A stretch of 64,000 nucleotides of DNA from Macquaria australasica (lineage: Eukaryota; Chordata; Actinopteri; Centrarchiformes; Percichthyidae). The notes beneath the pieces are model-generated. The model saw only the letters and a program-made list of their open reading frames with translations. It made no database searches and was not told the origin of the DNA. Shown one piece after another: positions 24,530 through 35,946 of this stretch. Location of the stretch: assembly GCA_005408345.1 (NCBI GenBank), contig SEMN01000151.1, forward strand, positions 1 to 64,000, in the 5' to 3' direction. A program made the translations under genes and the position numbers. Positions within the stretch are counted from its first letter, which is position 1. Every line of letters starts with the position of its first letter.

Positions 24530-25200
24530 GAAGTACTATTAGTATTAGTAGGAGCAGCAGAAGCAGCAGCAGCCACAGTAGTAGTAGTAGTAATGGTAGT
24601 AATAGTAGCAGAAGTAGCAGTAAAGGCCTTGTGTGTGAGTCAGTGTGTCCTTGCAGCCACTAGAGGGCAGCAGTGTGAAGGATTTGTTCTACACAGTAAC
24701 AGCAGTACTAGTACTAGTAGTAGTAGTCGTTGTAGTATCAGTAGTAATAGCAGTAGTAGGAGTTTCAGGTGGAGACGCAGTGTGTTGTTGCAGCCACTAG
24801 AGGGCAGCAGCGTCACAGTTATAATCCTGACAGCAGCAGCAGCAACACATGCACAACTTTTATATGGTGGCCATTTTGACATGTGACAGCAGGAAAATGA
24901 ATCTGGTGTAATTAATAACAACATTAATAAAATCTGCTGCTTTTCAGTTCTGTGTTCCAGCTCTGGGGCCTCGGATTCATTCATGCTGACTCATTAACAT
25001 GTTTTACAGGGACAGTGGAAAGGATCAGAGCCATCATCAATGTGAATACTTACACCTGACCTGTGCTTTAAGATGTCTGCTCTACAAACTGGGTATAGTA
25101 GTATTAGTAGTAGTATTAGTAGTAGTAGTAGTAGTAGTAGTATATGTTTTAACAGCAGTAGTAGTAGTAGTAGTATCAGGTGGAGATGCAGAGTGTTGTT
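24530..25200. repeat. (AGT)n-rich module with two CTCF-like motifs, copy B
   Basis: Tracts of AGT/AGC lie at 24,570-24,625, 24,700-24,760 and 25,085-25,170. Two exact copies of CCACTAGAGGGCAGCAG lie at 24,657-24,673 and 24,794-24,810, in the same (+) orientation. The phrase AAAGGCCTT and the block near 25,027-25,065 repeat those of copy A about 2.2 kb upstream, so this is a local duplication. Confidence 0.65.
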
Positions 25201-25235
25201 GTACAACTAGTTTGTATCTAATGATTCATTCTGGA

Positions 25236-25370
25236 TTCATCTAATGATTAGTACTTGTACTTGAGTACAAACTCGAGGTACTTGTACTTCACTTGAGTAT
25301 TTCCACTTTCTGCTACTTTATACTTCTACTCCACTACAATTCAGAGGGAAATATTTGACTTTTTTACATT
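25236..25370. mobile_element. Fragment of the 'GTACTT' MITE family
   Basis: The order GTACTTGTACTTGAGTACAA, CACTTGAGTATTTCCAC, TCTACTCCACTACA, TTCAGAGGGAAATATT is shared with 5,440-5,831 and with a common teleost repeat. Confidence 0.6.
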
Positions 25371-25671
25371 AAAAACTGATAAGACAAAAAAGAAAGTTGC
25401 AATACAAATGTGTGACCAACAAGAAAACAACAATAATAAATTCATTTAGGAAAATTATCAAATTAAATTATTTATATAGACAAAAGAAACAGGAGAAAGA
25501 AGAGACAGAAATGAAACAAAGAAAGTTATAATACAAATGTGTGAGCACCAAGAAAACAACATCAAACTGGCTGTGCGTTGGGTTCGGACACTTTAAAGTC
25601 ACTTTTCTAGGCTCTGGGAAAGTTTAACAAATATAAAACCTCCATGGATCCTAAATTCAGACTACAGGGAC

Positions 25672-25745
25672 GTCCTGGTGGCTGAAAGGTTAAGACTCAT
25701 AACACATAACTGCAACCTCTCGGGTTCGATTCCCAGCTCCATAAC
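25672..25745 (+). mobile_element. tRNA-derived SINE head (A box and B box)
   Basis: GTGGCTGAAAGGTTAAG at 25,679-25,695 resembles a Pol III A box. GGTTCGATTCC at about 25,724-25,734 is a perfect B box at normal tRNA spacing. The arms do not fold as a clean tRNA, so I call it a tRNA-derived SINE rather than a tRNA gene. Confidence 0.55.
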
Positions 25746-26690
25746 CACTGCTTCAGATGTGAGGACCGCACCTGGATTTCAACTCTTCTGAACCCTCCGG
25801 TGGCTTCGTCTTTACAAACTAACCCTCTGAACTTTACTTTAGATTCTAGTGGAGATCCCAAAGTTTACAAAAAGACCAAATCTGTCAGGCTGGATTTTGG
25901 GGAAATGTGTCTAAAATGATGCAGCGACATGTAGAAATGTTCCATTTGATGGAGTCTTGGCTTTGAATATTTGGCTCAGTGAAACATCCTGTAGCTTTAA
26001 TGAAGAGACTGAACAACAGAAGACAAAATAAATATGTGACACTGCGTGTGTTACTAAATTCACCACCAACCTGAATGTGTTTGTGCTAACAGGAATGTTT
26101 TTTTGTATTTCTGCATCATCGTGACCCAGATTTTTTATCTGCTGTCAGATTAAAATCAAGACGAAGAAACTTCTCACTGAATCAGTTCAGAGAAGCAGAG
26201 AAGTCTGTCATCATTTAGAAACAACATTAAAATGAAGATAATAAAAGAAAGATAAATAGTGTGAATAATAAATGAAGCCCCTCTGCTGGCTGACAGTCAG
26301 CTTCATCTTCTTCTTCAACAACAGACATTTGAAGGTTGAACACAAACAGAGTTTTGGAGAATGAAGGTCTCATTTTGACAAAGCACACAATGAAAAAAGA
26401 AGCTTTTTAGACTTTATATACTTTTATATATTATATCTGTAAATCTCTTTTATACTATACTACTACAACTATATGTTCCTGCCTTGAATTGATAATTTTC
26501 ACTGTTAAAATCAGCCGAGTTTGTAACTGTTCTTCTTTCTAATGTACCTGTAGTGATCTGAAACACTTCAACAGAGGTGATGAATTGTAATGAAAGCAGA
26601 TTGATTGTTGTCACATTAACACCTGTGTACAAACAGTAAAACCTCCGACTCAGCGGAAAACCACACAGCAGCTTCAGCTGAGCTGTCAAT
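25746..26690. other. Spacer upstream of TRG cassette 1
   Basis: No gene is supported. A weaker CTCF-like motif, GCCAGCAGAGGGGCTTC on the minus strand, lies at 26,275-26,290. Confidence 0.45.
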
Positions 26691-26692
26691 CA

Positions 26693-26858
26693 GCAGCAGC
26701 AGCCTTATCTGTCCGCCGCAGGGGCTGATGGGAGGTCTGAGGACCTGTTAGAAACCACGTGGCCCTGGTCTGAACTCCCAGCTCGTCCTTGTTTGGCCTC
26801 AGCTGCATCAGAGCGCCACTTCTCCCCAGGTTCACCAGAGGAAACACCACTGCACAAA
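26693..26858 (+). promoter_or_regulatory. V1 promoter region with RUNX/E-box composite
   Basis: This block is almost identical to the reverse complement of 44,773-44,935 upstream of the second V gene, while sequence further out is unrelated, so conservation starts here. It contains AACCACGTGG at 26,753-26,762, an overlapping RUNX-type (AACCAC) and E-box (CACGTG) site, which is also present upstream of V2 at 44,869-44,878. Its promoter role is inferred from position. Confidence 0.45.
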
Positions 26859-27313
26859 ATGCTTTTCCTCCCAGCTGCTGCTCTGTGCTGTCTGTGTTCA
26901 GGTGAGTGTTTCCAGCCAATCAGGAGCCCACAGACTCAACCTTTAACAAACACTGTCACACTGACCTTCATCTACCTGTCTGTTTCTCTACAGCGCTGGT
27001 TGCCATGGCAGCAGATCTGATTCAGGATGATTTAACATTGACCAGGAGAGTTGGTGAAACTGTCTCTCTCAGCTGTGGCACTGAGCAGTGTGACAGCGAT
27101 AATGTTCTCTGGTACCAGAAGAAAGACACAGAAACATTCACAGTGATTCTTGGGTTCAACAGTAAAAAAGGTGTCATTGATAAAAGTTACAATCATCTTC
27201 AGAAAGATGGTTTTTCAGCTGTGAGAAAACAGAACGGCTGTGAGTTGATGATCCAGAACATTGAACTCTCTCATTCAGCCACCTACTACTGCTCCTGTGT
27301 GAAGGCTGGTCTC
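26859..27313 (+). CDS. trgv: T-cell receptor gamma variable segment, cassette 1 (V1)
   Basis: The leader exon (26,859-26,901) encodes MLFLPAAALCCLCS and ends in a phase-1 donor G|GTGAGT. The V exon starts after TCTCTACAG at 26,994 and reads ALVAMAADLIQDDL and onward. The V-set immunoglobulin fold is intact: first Cys in VSLSCG, core Trp in VLWYQKK, second Cys in ATYYCSC. The frame stays open up to the recombination signal at 27,314. It belongs to the gamma group rather than light chain because of the J and C segments it precedes. After joining to J it would give the antigen-binding domain of a gamma-delta receptor chain on T cells. An additional Cys follows the conserved YYC. It looks functional. 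Confidence 0.9.
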
Positions 27314-27351
27314 CACAGTGAGAAATGATCCCTGCAGCCTGAACAAAAACC
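27314..27351 (+). promoter_or_regulatory. 23-type recombination signal of V1
   Basis: Heptamer CACAGTG (27,314-27,320) is followed by a 22-bp spacer and the consensus nonamer ACAAAAACC (27,343-27,351). This is the expected 23-RSS at the 3' edge of a V gene. Heptamer and nonamer match the consensus without change. Confidence 0.92.
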
Positions 27352-27580
27352 AACAGATGAACAGATGTCAGTGTTTGTGACAGGAAGAGAGCAGTAAACC
27401 ACAGCCCAGGTTCACATATTTCACCTCCATCTCAGACAGAGTCACAAACATACTGAACTGAGAGCAATAATCCTGCTGCTGGAATAAAGTCCATTCCTCC
27501 CACAATGCTGATCTACACTTCCTGCAGCTCCTTCACAGTAAAAGCCTTCCGACATGTGTCATGTCTAATCTTATATATAA

Positions 27581-27582
<2 letters not shown>

Positions 27583-27619
<37 letters not shown>
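27583..27619. repeat. (TA)n microsatellite in the V1-J1 interval
   Basis: The tract is about 37 bases and would be deleted from the chromosome by V1-J1 joining. Similar (TA)n tracts lie in the J1-C1 intron at 30,237-30,273 and 30,713-30,745. Confidence 0.9.
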
Positions 27620-27621
<2 letters not shown>

Positions 27622-27931
27622 ATATATATGTATATATACACACATTATAATTATGTTAATAACAGTATTCATTTTGATAGAAAAAATGAATATACAATAA
27701 ACATAATCTGTATGATGTTAGTACAGACAATCATCTATATAATCTATTATATATACGCTGTAAAGCATATGTGAATATTAGAGCAACACTGCCAGTGTGT
27801 CTAAAAAGACAATAAAAGAAGAGACAGTCATGTTGATATGAACATTAGAGAAACACATCATGCAGCTGAAATATGATCCTGCTTCATCATTTGGACTCGT
27901 TCACCTCAGCTGACACATTCAGCAGCAGACA

Positions 27932-27959
27932 GGTTTTTGAATCACTCTGTTTCACTGTG
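27932..27959 (+). promoter_or_regulatory. 12-type recombination signal of J1
   Basis: Nonamer GGTTTTTGA (27,932-27,940) is followed by a 12-bp spacer and heptamer CACTGTG (27,953-27,959), abutting the J coding sequence. This is complementary in type to the V1 signal, as the 12/23 rule requires. One nonamer base departs from consensus. Confidence 0.92.
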
Positions 27960-28014
27960 GGAGGAAACAGATACTACTGGATCTTTGGCTCTGGAACTAA
28001 ACTGTATGTAACAG
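27960..28014 (+). CDS. trgj: T-cell receptor gamma joining segment, cassette 1 (J1)
   Basis: It encodes GGNRYYWIFGSGTKLYVT with the canonical FGxG motif and ends in a phase-1 splice donor ACAG|GTAAGA. FGSGTKLYVT resembles J-gamma segments of other vertebrates (FGSGTTLVVT type). It is the only J with a signal in this cassette, about 650 bp downstream of V1. Confidence 0.92.
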
Positions 28015-28799
28015 GTAAGAATAAACATTCATTTTCCTTCAGTTGTTTTATTGAACAAGTTGAAAATGTGTTTTAATGAGTTTCTGCTGCTTCAGGCTTT
28101 ACATGTTAGTTTGTTCATAATTAGTAGAGGATTGTTGCAGCCATGCAGATGTTGTTACATAAAAAAGGTTCATAATTCCTGAAAAGATGTTTAAATCTCA
28201 CTGCACAGCTGAACTGATTCTTTATTTCTGCACCAGAGAAAACTAATTTATATAGAAAAAGTTTGATGTTGGCAAAGTTACAAATAAACAGTATTTGATC
28301 ATCTCAGTAATTCAGCACCAGCTAAATAAAATATGATATTAAACATAATTTAATGTCATTAAAAAAACAATATAATTTTAAATATGTTTTATAGCATAAT
28401 AATTTATAGGATAAATAATCAATAATCTTTAAATGGAAAAATTGACTTCATGACGTTTGTATTTTATATGATGGTAAATTTGTCTATTAGTGGAAGATAT
28501 ATTTATATATGAAGGCAAACAGATACTGATGTTACAACAGATATAATTTATGACATCACACATACATATATTTTGTATATATTTGTATCTCAACACACGT
28601 TTAATATGAATATAAATAGTATATGATGCTTAATATAATTTTAAATATATAACAATATATTTTGAAAGTATATGGTGGTAAATATTACTGAACATATTGT
28701 AATTTTATCAACACAATATTATATTATATTAAATTTTCCTGTCAGGGATCAATCAAGTTTTAACTTTTCTTTACATTATATATATATAAATATATATAT

Positions 28800-29665
28800 A
28801 TATTATTTATAATTTTCAACCAACAAATAATATGTAGAACTGGTGAAAGTCCATAAAGTCTTGTTCTGGTTCTCCATATTGAAGCAGTTCGGTTTGCGTT
28901 GTTTCCAGTTCATTAAAATGATCCGCTTGGCTGATAGAAAGGCCAGTGCTATAATGCTAAGCACCATTATCACAGCTAGTATACAGGTTACCAGACAGGG
29001 AATAATATCTATATTAAGAAGACATGACAAGTTTCCAATAACATCCAACCAGAACTGCTCAACAAGAGGACAGTACCACAAGAAGAGCATGAGCGTACCC
29101 TCTGCTTCACAACCAGGCCAACACAGTTTGGATAGTGTGTGATCAATTTTCTTCAGTGTGCAGAGTGTGATGTAGCCCTGTATATTATCTCTATTTGCAG
29201 AATTTTGTATCTGACACAGTTTGATTCTTTTGTTCTATGTTTAAGTGCTGTGTCCCACTGTGTTGTAGTTATGGGATTACCCATGTCACGTTCCCATTGT
29301 GATTTAGTTTGATAGTTGCTGTCAGAGGTCGCAGAGCACAGCAGCCTGTACATTGCTGAGACTGTACCTCTCCTGCCAGCAGCTCCCATTAGTTTGTCTT
29401 CTCAGTCTGGTTTCCTACATCTATTCCCTCAGAGAGTAACGACTTCAAAATAGATTTTATTTGCAGATAAGACAACAATTCTGAATCTTTCAGCCCAAAC
29501 TGTGATTTCAAGTCATTGAAAGGGACCATATTTCCATTTCTGAACTCTTGTCCCACCTGTTTTATGTTCTGCTGCTGCCATTACACTTTTATTAAGGGGT
29601 TTACCACCTGCAGTGAACAAAGAATTGTTCCATAATGGACATAAAGGTTAGGATATTCCACTAAA
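28800..29665 (-). mobile_element. L1-clade LINE remnant in the J1-C1 intron
   Basis: Minus-strand frames encode the C-terminal end of an L1-type ORF2: MLFLWYCPLVEQFW, and further in MGAAGRRGTVSAMYRLL. The same sequence lies on the plus strand at 39,840-40,480 in cassette 2, again antisense to the TRG genes. This copy keeps about 95 bp (around 29,100-29,190) that cassette 2 has lost, and is truncated at its 5' end near 29,665. Confidence 0.85.
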
Positions 29666-29675
29666 ACTAAGTGTC

Positions 29676-29750
29676 TACTGGATCTTTGGCTCTGGAACTA
29701 AACTGTATGTAAACATTCATTTTCCTTCAGCTGTTTTATTGAACAAGTTG
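29676..29750 (+). pseudogene. Relic J-gamma segment
   Basis: The sequence repeats the second half of J1 (TACTGGATCTTTGGCTCTGG, then AACTAAACTGTATGTAA) and about 40 bp of its 3' flank. It lacks the first part of the J and any recombination signal. A 12-bp deletion has removed the splice donor (GTATGTAA runs straight into ACATTCATTTTCC). It sits directly beside the truncated end of the L1 remnant. It cannot function. Confidence 0.8.
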
Positions 29751-30233
29751 TTTTGCGTCCAATTTCTTGGTCATCCTAAAGTCTGAAGTAATGAGAGAAA
29801 CTCAGCAGTGATGTTGTAACTCTGAACTGTGTTCTCATCAGCTGCTGTTTCATGAAACTTCAGATTGGTTTTGTCTCTCTCTCCTGAAAGAAATGAAGTT
29901 CTAGATGGATGATTGTGGAGGATTTTCCTGCTCTGTTCATCAGTTAACATTTTGTACCAAATCTCGAGTTAATCAAAGTGAATTTAAGAGATGAGCAGTT
30001 CTTCACATTCACTCAGGTTCAGTCGGGACCTCCAGAGTTGATCTTAAGATTCAAATTCAAATGCAGGATTAATGAACGTTACAAATATCCAGTAACTGAT
30101 CATCTCAGTGAATATGTTGTTTACTTGTGCTGTATATGATTTTAACATATTCTGATGTACAGTAAACATATCTTAAATATTATATGGTGGTAAATATATT
30201 TGTATAGTATTGTAAAGTTGTTTAAGATTATTA

Positions 30234-30279
<46 letters not shown>

Positions 30280-30708
30280 ATGAAATTAAATGTACAATAT
30301 TAAATATAATTTATATTGTGGAAAACATATTGTATCAGGTTTTTTACAAGTTTCAGCATTTTACAAAATATATTTAAAATCATATACAAATATATTTTAC
30401 CACCATATATTAAAAGTGTATTTATTGTACTTCAAAGTATATTCAAAATCATATTCCATTATGTAACATATATGCCTATATATATACATTTTATATAAAC
30501 TGTATATGATATGATGGCAAATATAAAAATTATAGTAAACAACAGAAAAATATTTTAATGATAAGTGTATTTTTGCACTGATTAATTTTTAAATATAAGT
30601 AACACACACACACACACACACATATCATATGTATGTATGAGATTTAATAGTATTCCATTTACCTTCATTAATACAATGCAATAAAATGTATCTGCCCTTC
30701 AAACTACC

Positions 30709-30748
<40 letters not shown>

Positions 30749-31072
30749 GAAAATAAGGCCTCCGGTGTGTAAAGGCCTTTATTATGTAATGTTATTGTAT
30801 ATTATTACTGTATACATTATATTTACCATCATATAAAAATATATTAATTGTGAAAGATAGTTTTCATTATAGATATTGTAATATATATCATAGTAAACAT
30901 ATTTTATCAGTTGGTTAATAGTCTGTATTGTCTGAACTTTGTGCTGTATTGATGAGTAGTTTAGTGATCAGAGTCCATGTAGTTTCCAGGATCAGACTGA
31001 ATGCAGTGCAGTGCTGGAAGCTGCTGTTGACTGTGCGAATGTGTGTCTGTGCTGCTTGTTGCTGCTGTCAAG
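29751..31072 (+). other. 3' part of the J1-C1 intron
   Basis: A/T-rich sequence contains two (TA)n tracts and a short (CA)n at about 30,603-30,622. Similarity to the cassette 2 intron resumes only at about 30,937, close to the C exon. No further exon is visible. Confidence 0.6.
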
Positions 31073-31646
31073 CTTCAGATGAGCTGGTAGTGAAGCCCGT
31101 GGTGAGCGTGTACCCAGCAGCATCCAGAGCCCACCTGGAGGGGAAGACCTCCCTGCTGTGTGTGGCCTCAGCCATGTTTCCTCCTCTGGTCCAGTTCTCC
31201 TGGAAAAGACGAAAGGAGAACCATCCTCTGGAGGAGCTGCCCCCTGATGAGGGAGAGCAGCTGGAGCTCAGAGAGTCGGGACGCACCGCCGCCATCAGAG
31301 TGATTGATCGGGACGCTCTCTACACGTATAAATACCGCTGCTACGTCCATCACGAGGGGGGCACAGTGGAGGCCCAAACAGAACAAGGTAGTGATTCAGC
31401 TTCATGTGGAGACGCTGTCAAAGAGAGCAGAGGAGCAGAGGACTGACATTTCTTTTTGAAACCTTTTCTGTTTCAGAAGTTTCTGCACTTCAGTCCACTT
31501 CAGTCCCGTCCCAGTACCAGGTGAAGCTGCTCCTGCTGCTGTACACAGTGCTGATAGTGAAGAGTCTGGTGTACTGCTGTGGACTCTCTCTGCTGATGAT
31601 CCTCAGAAACAAGGGACTGTCCACCAACTACACACATGCTGACTGA
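31073..31646 (+). CDS. trgc: T-cell receptor gamma constant gene, cassette 1 (C1)
   Basis: Exon 1 (31,073-31,387, 315 nt) encodes the constant immunoglobulin domain: VKPVVSVYPAASRAHLEGK, Cys in SLLCVASAMFPP, Trp in VQFSWKRR, and Cys in YKYRCYVHHEGG. Exon 2 (31,477-31,646, 170 nt), after CTGTTTCAG, encodes a very short connecting peptide (EVSALQSTSVPSQYQ), the membrane helix LLLLLYTVLIVKSLVYCCGL with its conserved Lys, and a short tail ending NYTHAD. The phase-1 joint matches J1. The connecting peptide has no cysteine, so an interchain disulfide at the usual place is not expected. The intron between the two exons is 89 bp. No separate connecting-peptide exon is seen. Confidence 0.93.
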
Positions 31647-34600
31647 CTGTTAAAGCCTGAAGATAAACCCCAGAGCTGGTCCCTGTAGTACAGAATCTGA
31701 GAAGCCCATTATCTCAGACTTAGACTTCATTATCTTCCTCTTTTCAAACAAACAAGTTCTGTCTGTGTAACCAAAGCCTGAACTTCACCTGACTGTCCGT
31801 CGTTGACCAACAACAATAAAACAACACATATTGGTGCATTTGGGTGACACATTCCTTCATTATGATGAACGTGGCTCGTTGTAGTTTATTGTTTTCAGTG
31901 GTGAGCACGCTCAGTGCCGCCTACGCAGCACCGAGCGACTATCCAGAGACAGAAAATGCAGCTGAGTTGTTGTTTCAGAATAAACTTCTCTGTTCCTGTT
32001 AAATGAAATAAAACAACATGTCAGTCAGTGCAGCAGTGTGGCTCACTGATGTGCTTTTTAACAGTCTTTGGACAACAAGCTCTATGGCACAGAGAAACAA
32101 GAGCTATCAGGCTAAAAATAACCCCAACATCAATGATCTCATTATCTGGAGATTACTAATGTTGATGATACAGATAATATTACGGAAAGTTAAAAATCTA
32201 CATATGAGGAGGGAACAGACTCACTAAGAACAACTTCTTCTAATATAATGCTTACTGTATACATAATATCAATATTTCTATTGATTTTCTTTATGTTCTC
32301 ATCTGTAGTTACTGTTTTTTATCCCAATGTTGTACTTTGGTTTTTGCTTTAATCTCAATTTTATTGACTGTTAAACACATTTTGCAAAATCAGTTTTATA
32401 AAGTTCAGTTTTGTCATTCGTATTTTTATCAGTAATAGCAGTAGTACTTTTTTATGACTGTCTATTTGTCTTATTCTTTAATTCAATGGCCAGTTTTAAT
32501 AAACTGAACTAAAACATTTAACTTGTCTTTTCTTCATAATATAAACTAATACAAAATCATTTAATTGAACATCTTTGATGTGAATATTTTTAAAAAGTGA
32601 AGAAATATATATTTTTACCATCAAAATCTCTCTTTCTTGAGTAGTTTTTTAAATTTGTCTGGAGAGTTTGTGCAAAATTTCAATAATTTATGCCTTTACA
32701 TATAAAAAAGAAATTAAAATCAGTGAAATAAAAACACAGACAGATGGTGTTGCTATTATTAACTTTAATAATCTAACAATATTAAGGAAGAGTCAATGAA
32801 GTTTGTTCTCATGACATTAGTTTCTTTCAGTATTCAGTCTCATTTCGTCTGTGTTTGTGAGGTTGACCTCTCAGTTTGTAACAAACAGAATAACTGACTA
32901 AATATTGAGGACGTTGTCAATATGCATCAATAAAAAGTGCACCTTTGATGGCTAAAGTCCCCATAAAGAAAGTCCATGGACGTGACCTCCAGATGTTGGT
33001 CTCTGGGCTCAGTTCGACTTTGTGTGGGTGGAGGGCTCAGTGGAAAAAAGGCTTACAGACAGCAAGAGAAAAGACAAACACCTACAGAGAGGGAGAGGAG
33101 TTGGTGAGTGTGTGCAGCAGCAGATATGAATCTGTTCTCAGTGGTTATTAGGACTCATAAAAACTGTTGACAGCGACACTTCCTTTCCTGCAGCAGACGT
33201 GTGGCTGTGTGGGTTTCTGCTCTGCAGCCTCCTCACCGCTAGCTGCGCCTTCTCACATTAACAACACAATGACAGTTACAACCATCGACTCTGGTTAAAG
33301 AATCATTCCAGGAACTTGAGTTTGAGTTCAGCGCTCAGTACTCGCTGTCTCAGCTTTGATCTGTGTTATTAATCTGTGAGATAAACAGCTCAAATCCTGA
33401 ACTCAGAGCTGAGAAATAAAAGGAGATGTGTTCAACGTCCTGCAGTCTGCTCTGATCCACTTTATTACCTCTCACTAAGAACAACAGTCAGTAGAGTGTT
33501 CACATGGGAACATCAACAAAACCAGCTTTCAGACGCCAGCATGCACAATACAAGTGAGGTGTTGGTGGACATACTACTACTACTATTACTACCACCACTA
33601 CTACTACTGCTACTACTACTACTATTACTGCTACTACTACTACTAATAATAATAATACATTCATTATACAGAGGAAAGGCAGGTTCAAAAAACTAAAAAT
33701 GGTAAATAAGAAAGAAGTAAAAGTAAAATATCATTTTTAAGATTAGAGCAAAGAACTGTTGTTTCTTTTTCAGCAAATAAAATAGCAATAAAAAAGATCA
33801 ACAAAAGTACATGTACATATTTGCCAGTGTGCTTAAAGTTTATTTTCTAATATATATATTCCACTTTAATCATAATGAGTTATTAATTACCAAATTAATA
33901 ATGCTGCTGATGTTACATATAATAACGTGTAGTAATAAATCGTAATTTTATATCATGTACAATATTTGTGATATTGTTTGTCTTATTGTCAGCTTCTCAT
34001 TTGAAATTCTTTTTGTTACTAAAGATAAAAACACTTCTTAAATGTTGGTGTTTCTGAAATCTTTCGTCTTCTCATAAATTTCTCCAGTTTTCGAGAAGTT
34101 TTAAGTTTATGATTTCAAAGTGTTTAAATTACCGTGAGAGGATTTTAAGCACTGAAGCCTCGACCGCAATATTTACAAAAATATGTGGTCCATCTGTTAT
34201 CAGAGCAACAGAGACACGAACCACAGAGACAAACAAGTCATCTTGTTGTTTCACCCGCCTCTAAATACAACAGCTGTATCTCTTTGTGAAGCAGAACTAG
34301 AGCGTCCATGTTGGTTCACCTCAGGTCTCATAATCAGGTCACAGTTGATAAAAAAACCTGCTGTCAGACCCGTCAGAGTCGTCTGTCCATCTCAACCAGA
34401 GCTCAGTTCAAAATAGTTCACCTCGTTAACCCCGCTGACCCGCTGATCTCCTGAGAATTACCTTCTAGCTTCACTTTTTATCAGTGTAACTGTCTGTGCT
34501 TCACTCACACCGCTCGCTATGTGTCACATAATTGTGGCATGAAACATGTTTTTAAGCTCCACATCTGTTTTACTCTGACTTACAAACATAACTACACTGA

Positions 34601-35946
34601 TGTCTTGTGTGATGGTCTGTGAATGCTGTCAGAACACACGTGCACAGCTGAATGATTCTGGTGTAAACATTCATCAAAAACTGAACATTTAAAATGATGG
34701 TCAGGGTTTCTCTTGATGGAAGACAATGCCCTGGTAAATTAATTATTATTCATTTTTATTGATATATTAATGGTGACAGTTTACTTTCTCCAGCTTGACC
34801 CCAACTTAATATAATAATAAGTAGTAACGTAATATAATACAACATATTAGGACATGTGTACATACATTTCTAACAACAATACAAATACAATTTCTAATTT
34901 ATCTGTTTGTTGTCATTTTTAGCATGTTTCAAATTGTAATTTGAGTGTAAAGTTTGTCATATACGAGTTATATATTTTCTACAATTTATATCTTTATTAT
35001 ATCTTTGTGAAGCATTTTGTGTTTCTGGCTTGAAACATGTTATAAATATAAATCTTAGTTTATGTATAATCAGTAACTACACCAATCAATTTCCTCTCTA
35101 TCAATTTTATTGAGTTAGAAAAAATAAACACACCCATCATTCTGCCAACATTTAAACTTCAGCCCGACTGATCGAGCCGCTGTGTGATTATTTCATAGCA
35201 GTTGTAGCTTCAAAGTAACTGCTATACTGTTTGTTCATGTGTGTAAACCACAGTGTCATCAGCGTAGAGTCGAACATCCACACTGACACAGTTATAAAAG
35301 GGGGTCAGCACTGAACCTGGTGGCACATCCACACCTACTGACTTGTATATAACGGCTATATGTTTAGATTTGCTCATCTTTGTGCAGCTTTGCTGTCCTT
35401 GTTTAGCTGCATGCTTATATTCATATCTTCCTGTACATTTGTTCTTGGCGCTGTGTGAAAGTATTTTGAGAACTACTTACAACTAGAGTCAAATTACTTG
35501 CAGGTGTCAACATACATGGCCAATGCAGCTGATTCTGTTTCTGATCATTTGCGATGAAGCTCAACTGAAATCCAAAAAACACAGACTGCATGATGTTTTA
35601 AAAGGAACAAAATAACAGAAAAAGTAGTATAACAAATAAAACATCTACCAGATAGCTGATGATTAAGTTTGATTTTCTATTATTAAAAAAGTCACAGTTA
35701 AAAGGAAGGAAATATATCAACATGACACAAAACCACAGAATTTAAAATTAGTACTGTCAAATATACATGTGTATATTTATGTATTTATATTTTTAGGATG
35801 ACTGTATCTAACATGTCCATAAAAATATACAATTATCTAACAACTAAACTCAACACATCACAACTGACATTTCTGACTGCTGATCAAAGTGATCAATGCG
35901 ATCAACTGAAGAGATTTGATGGTGAGAAAAGGCGAGCAGAAAACTG
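31647..35946. other. Region between the two tail-to-tail C genes
   Basis: Similarity between the cassettes stops within about a dozen bases after the stop codons, so the 3' UTRs differ. The interval holds a short copy of the dispersed repeat family (32,015-32,110), a (CTA)n tract (33,571-33,655), a LINE-like relic near 35,230-35,350 (CATCAGCGTAGAGTCGAACA, then GAACCTGGTGGCACATCCAC) and much A/T-rich DNA. No gene is supported. A locus enhancer could lie here but I cannot show one. Confidence 0.5.
33571..33655. repeat. (CTA)n microsatellite between C1 and C2
   Basis: ACTACTACT repeats with a few substitutions end in AATAATAAT. The open frames through it are artefacts of the triplet repeat. Confidence 0.9.

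Noticed and set aside
25672..25745. A tRNA gene
   Set aside because: The A and B boxes are present but the arms do not pair well and there is no clean acceptor stem. It is better explained as a tRNA-derived SINE.
26859..31646. Immunoglobulin light-chain or NITR gene instead of TCR gamma
   Set aside because: The J motif FGSGTKLYVT, a constant gene with a Lys-containing membrane helix and cytoplasmic tail, and 23-RSS on V with 12-RSS on J fit TCR gamma. Light chains are secreted without a membrane exon, and NITR genes do not use such V-J-C units.
33496..33696. Open frames in the C1-C2 interval
   Set aside because: They are poly-Leu or poly-Val artefacts of a (CTA)n microsatellite.
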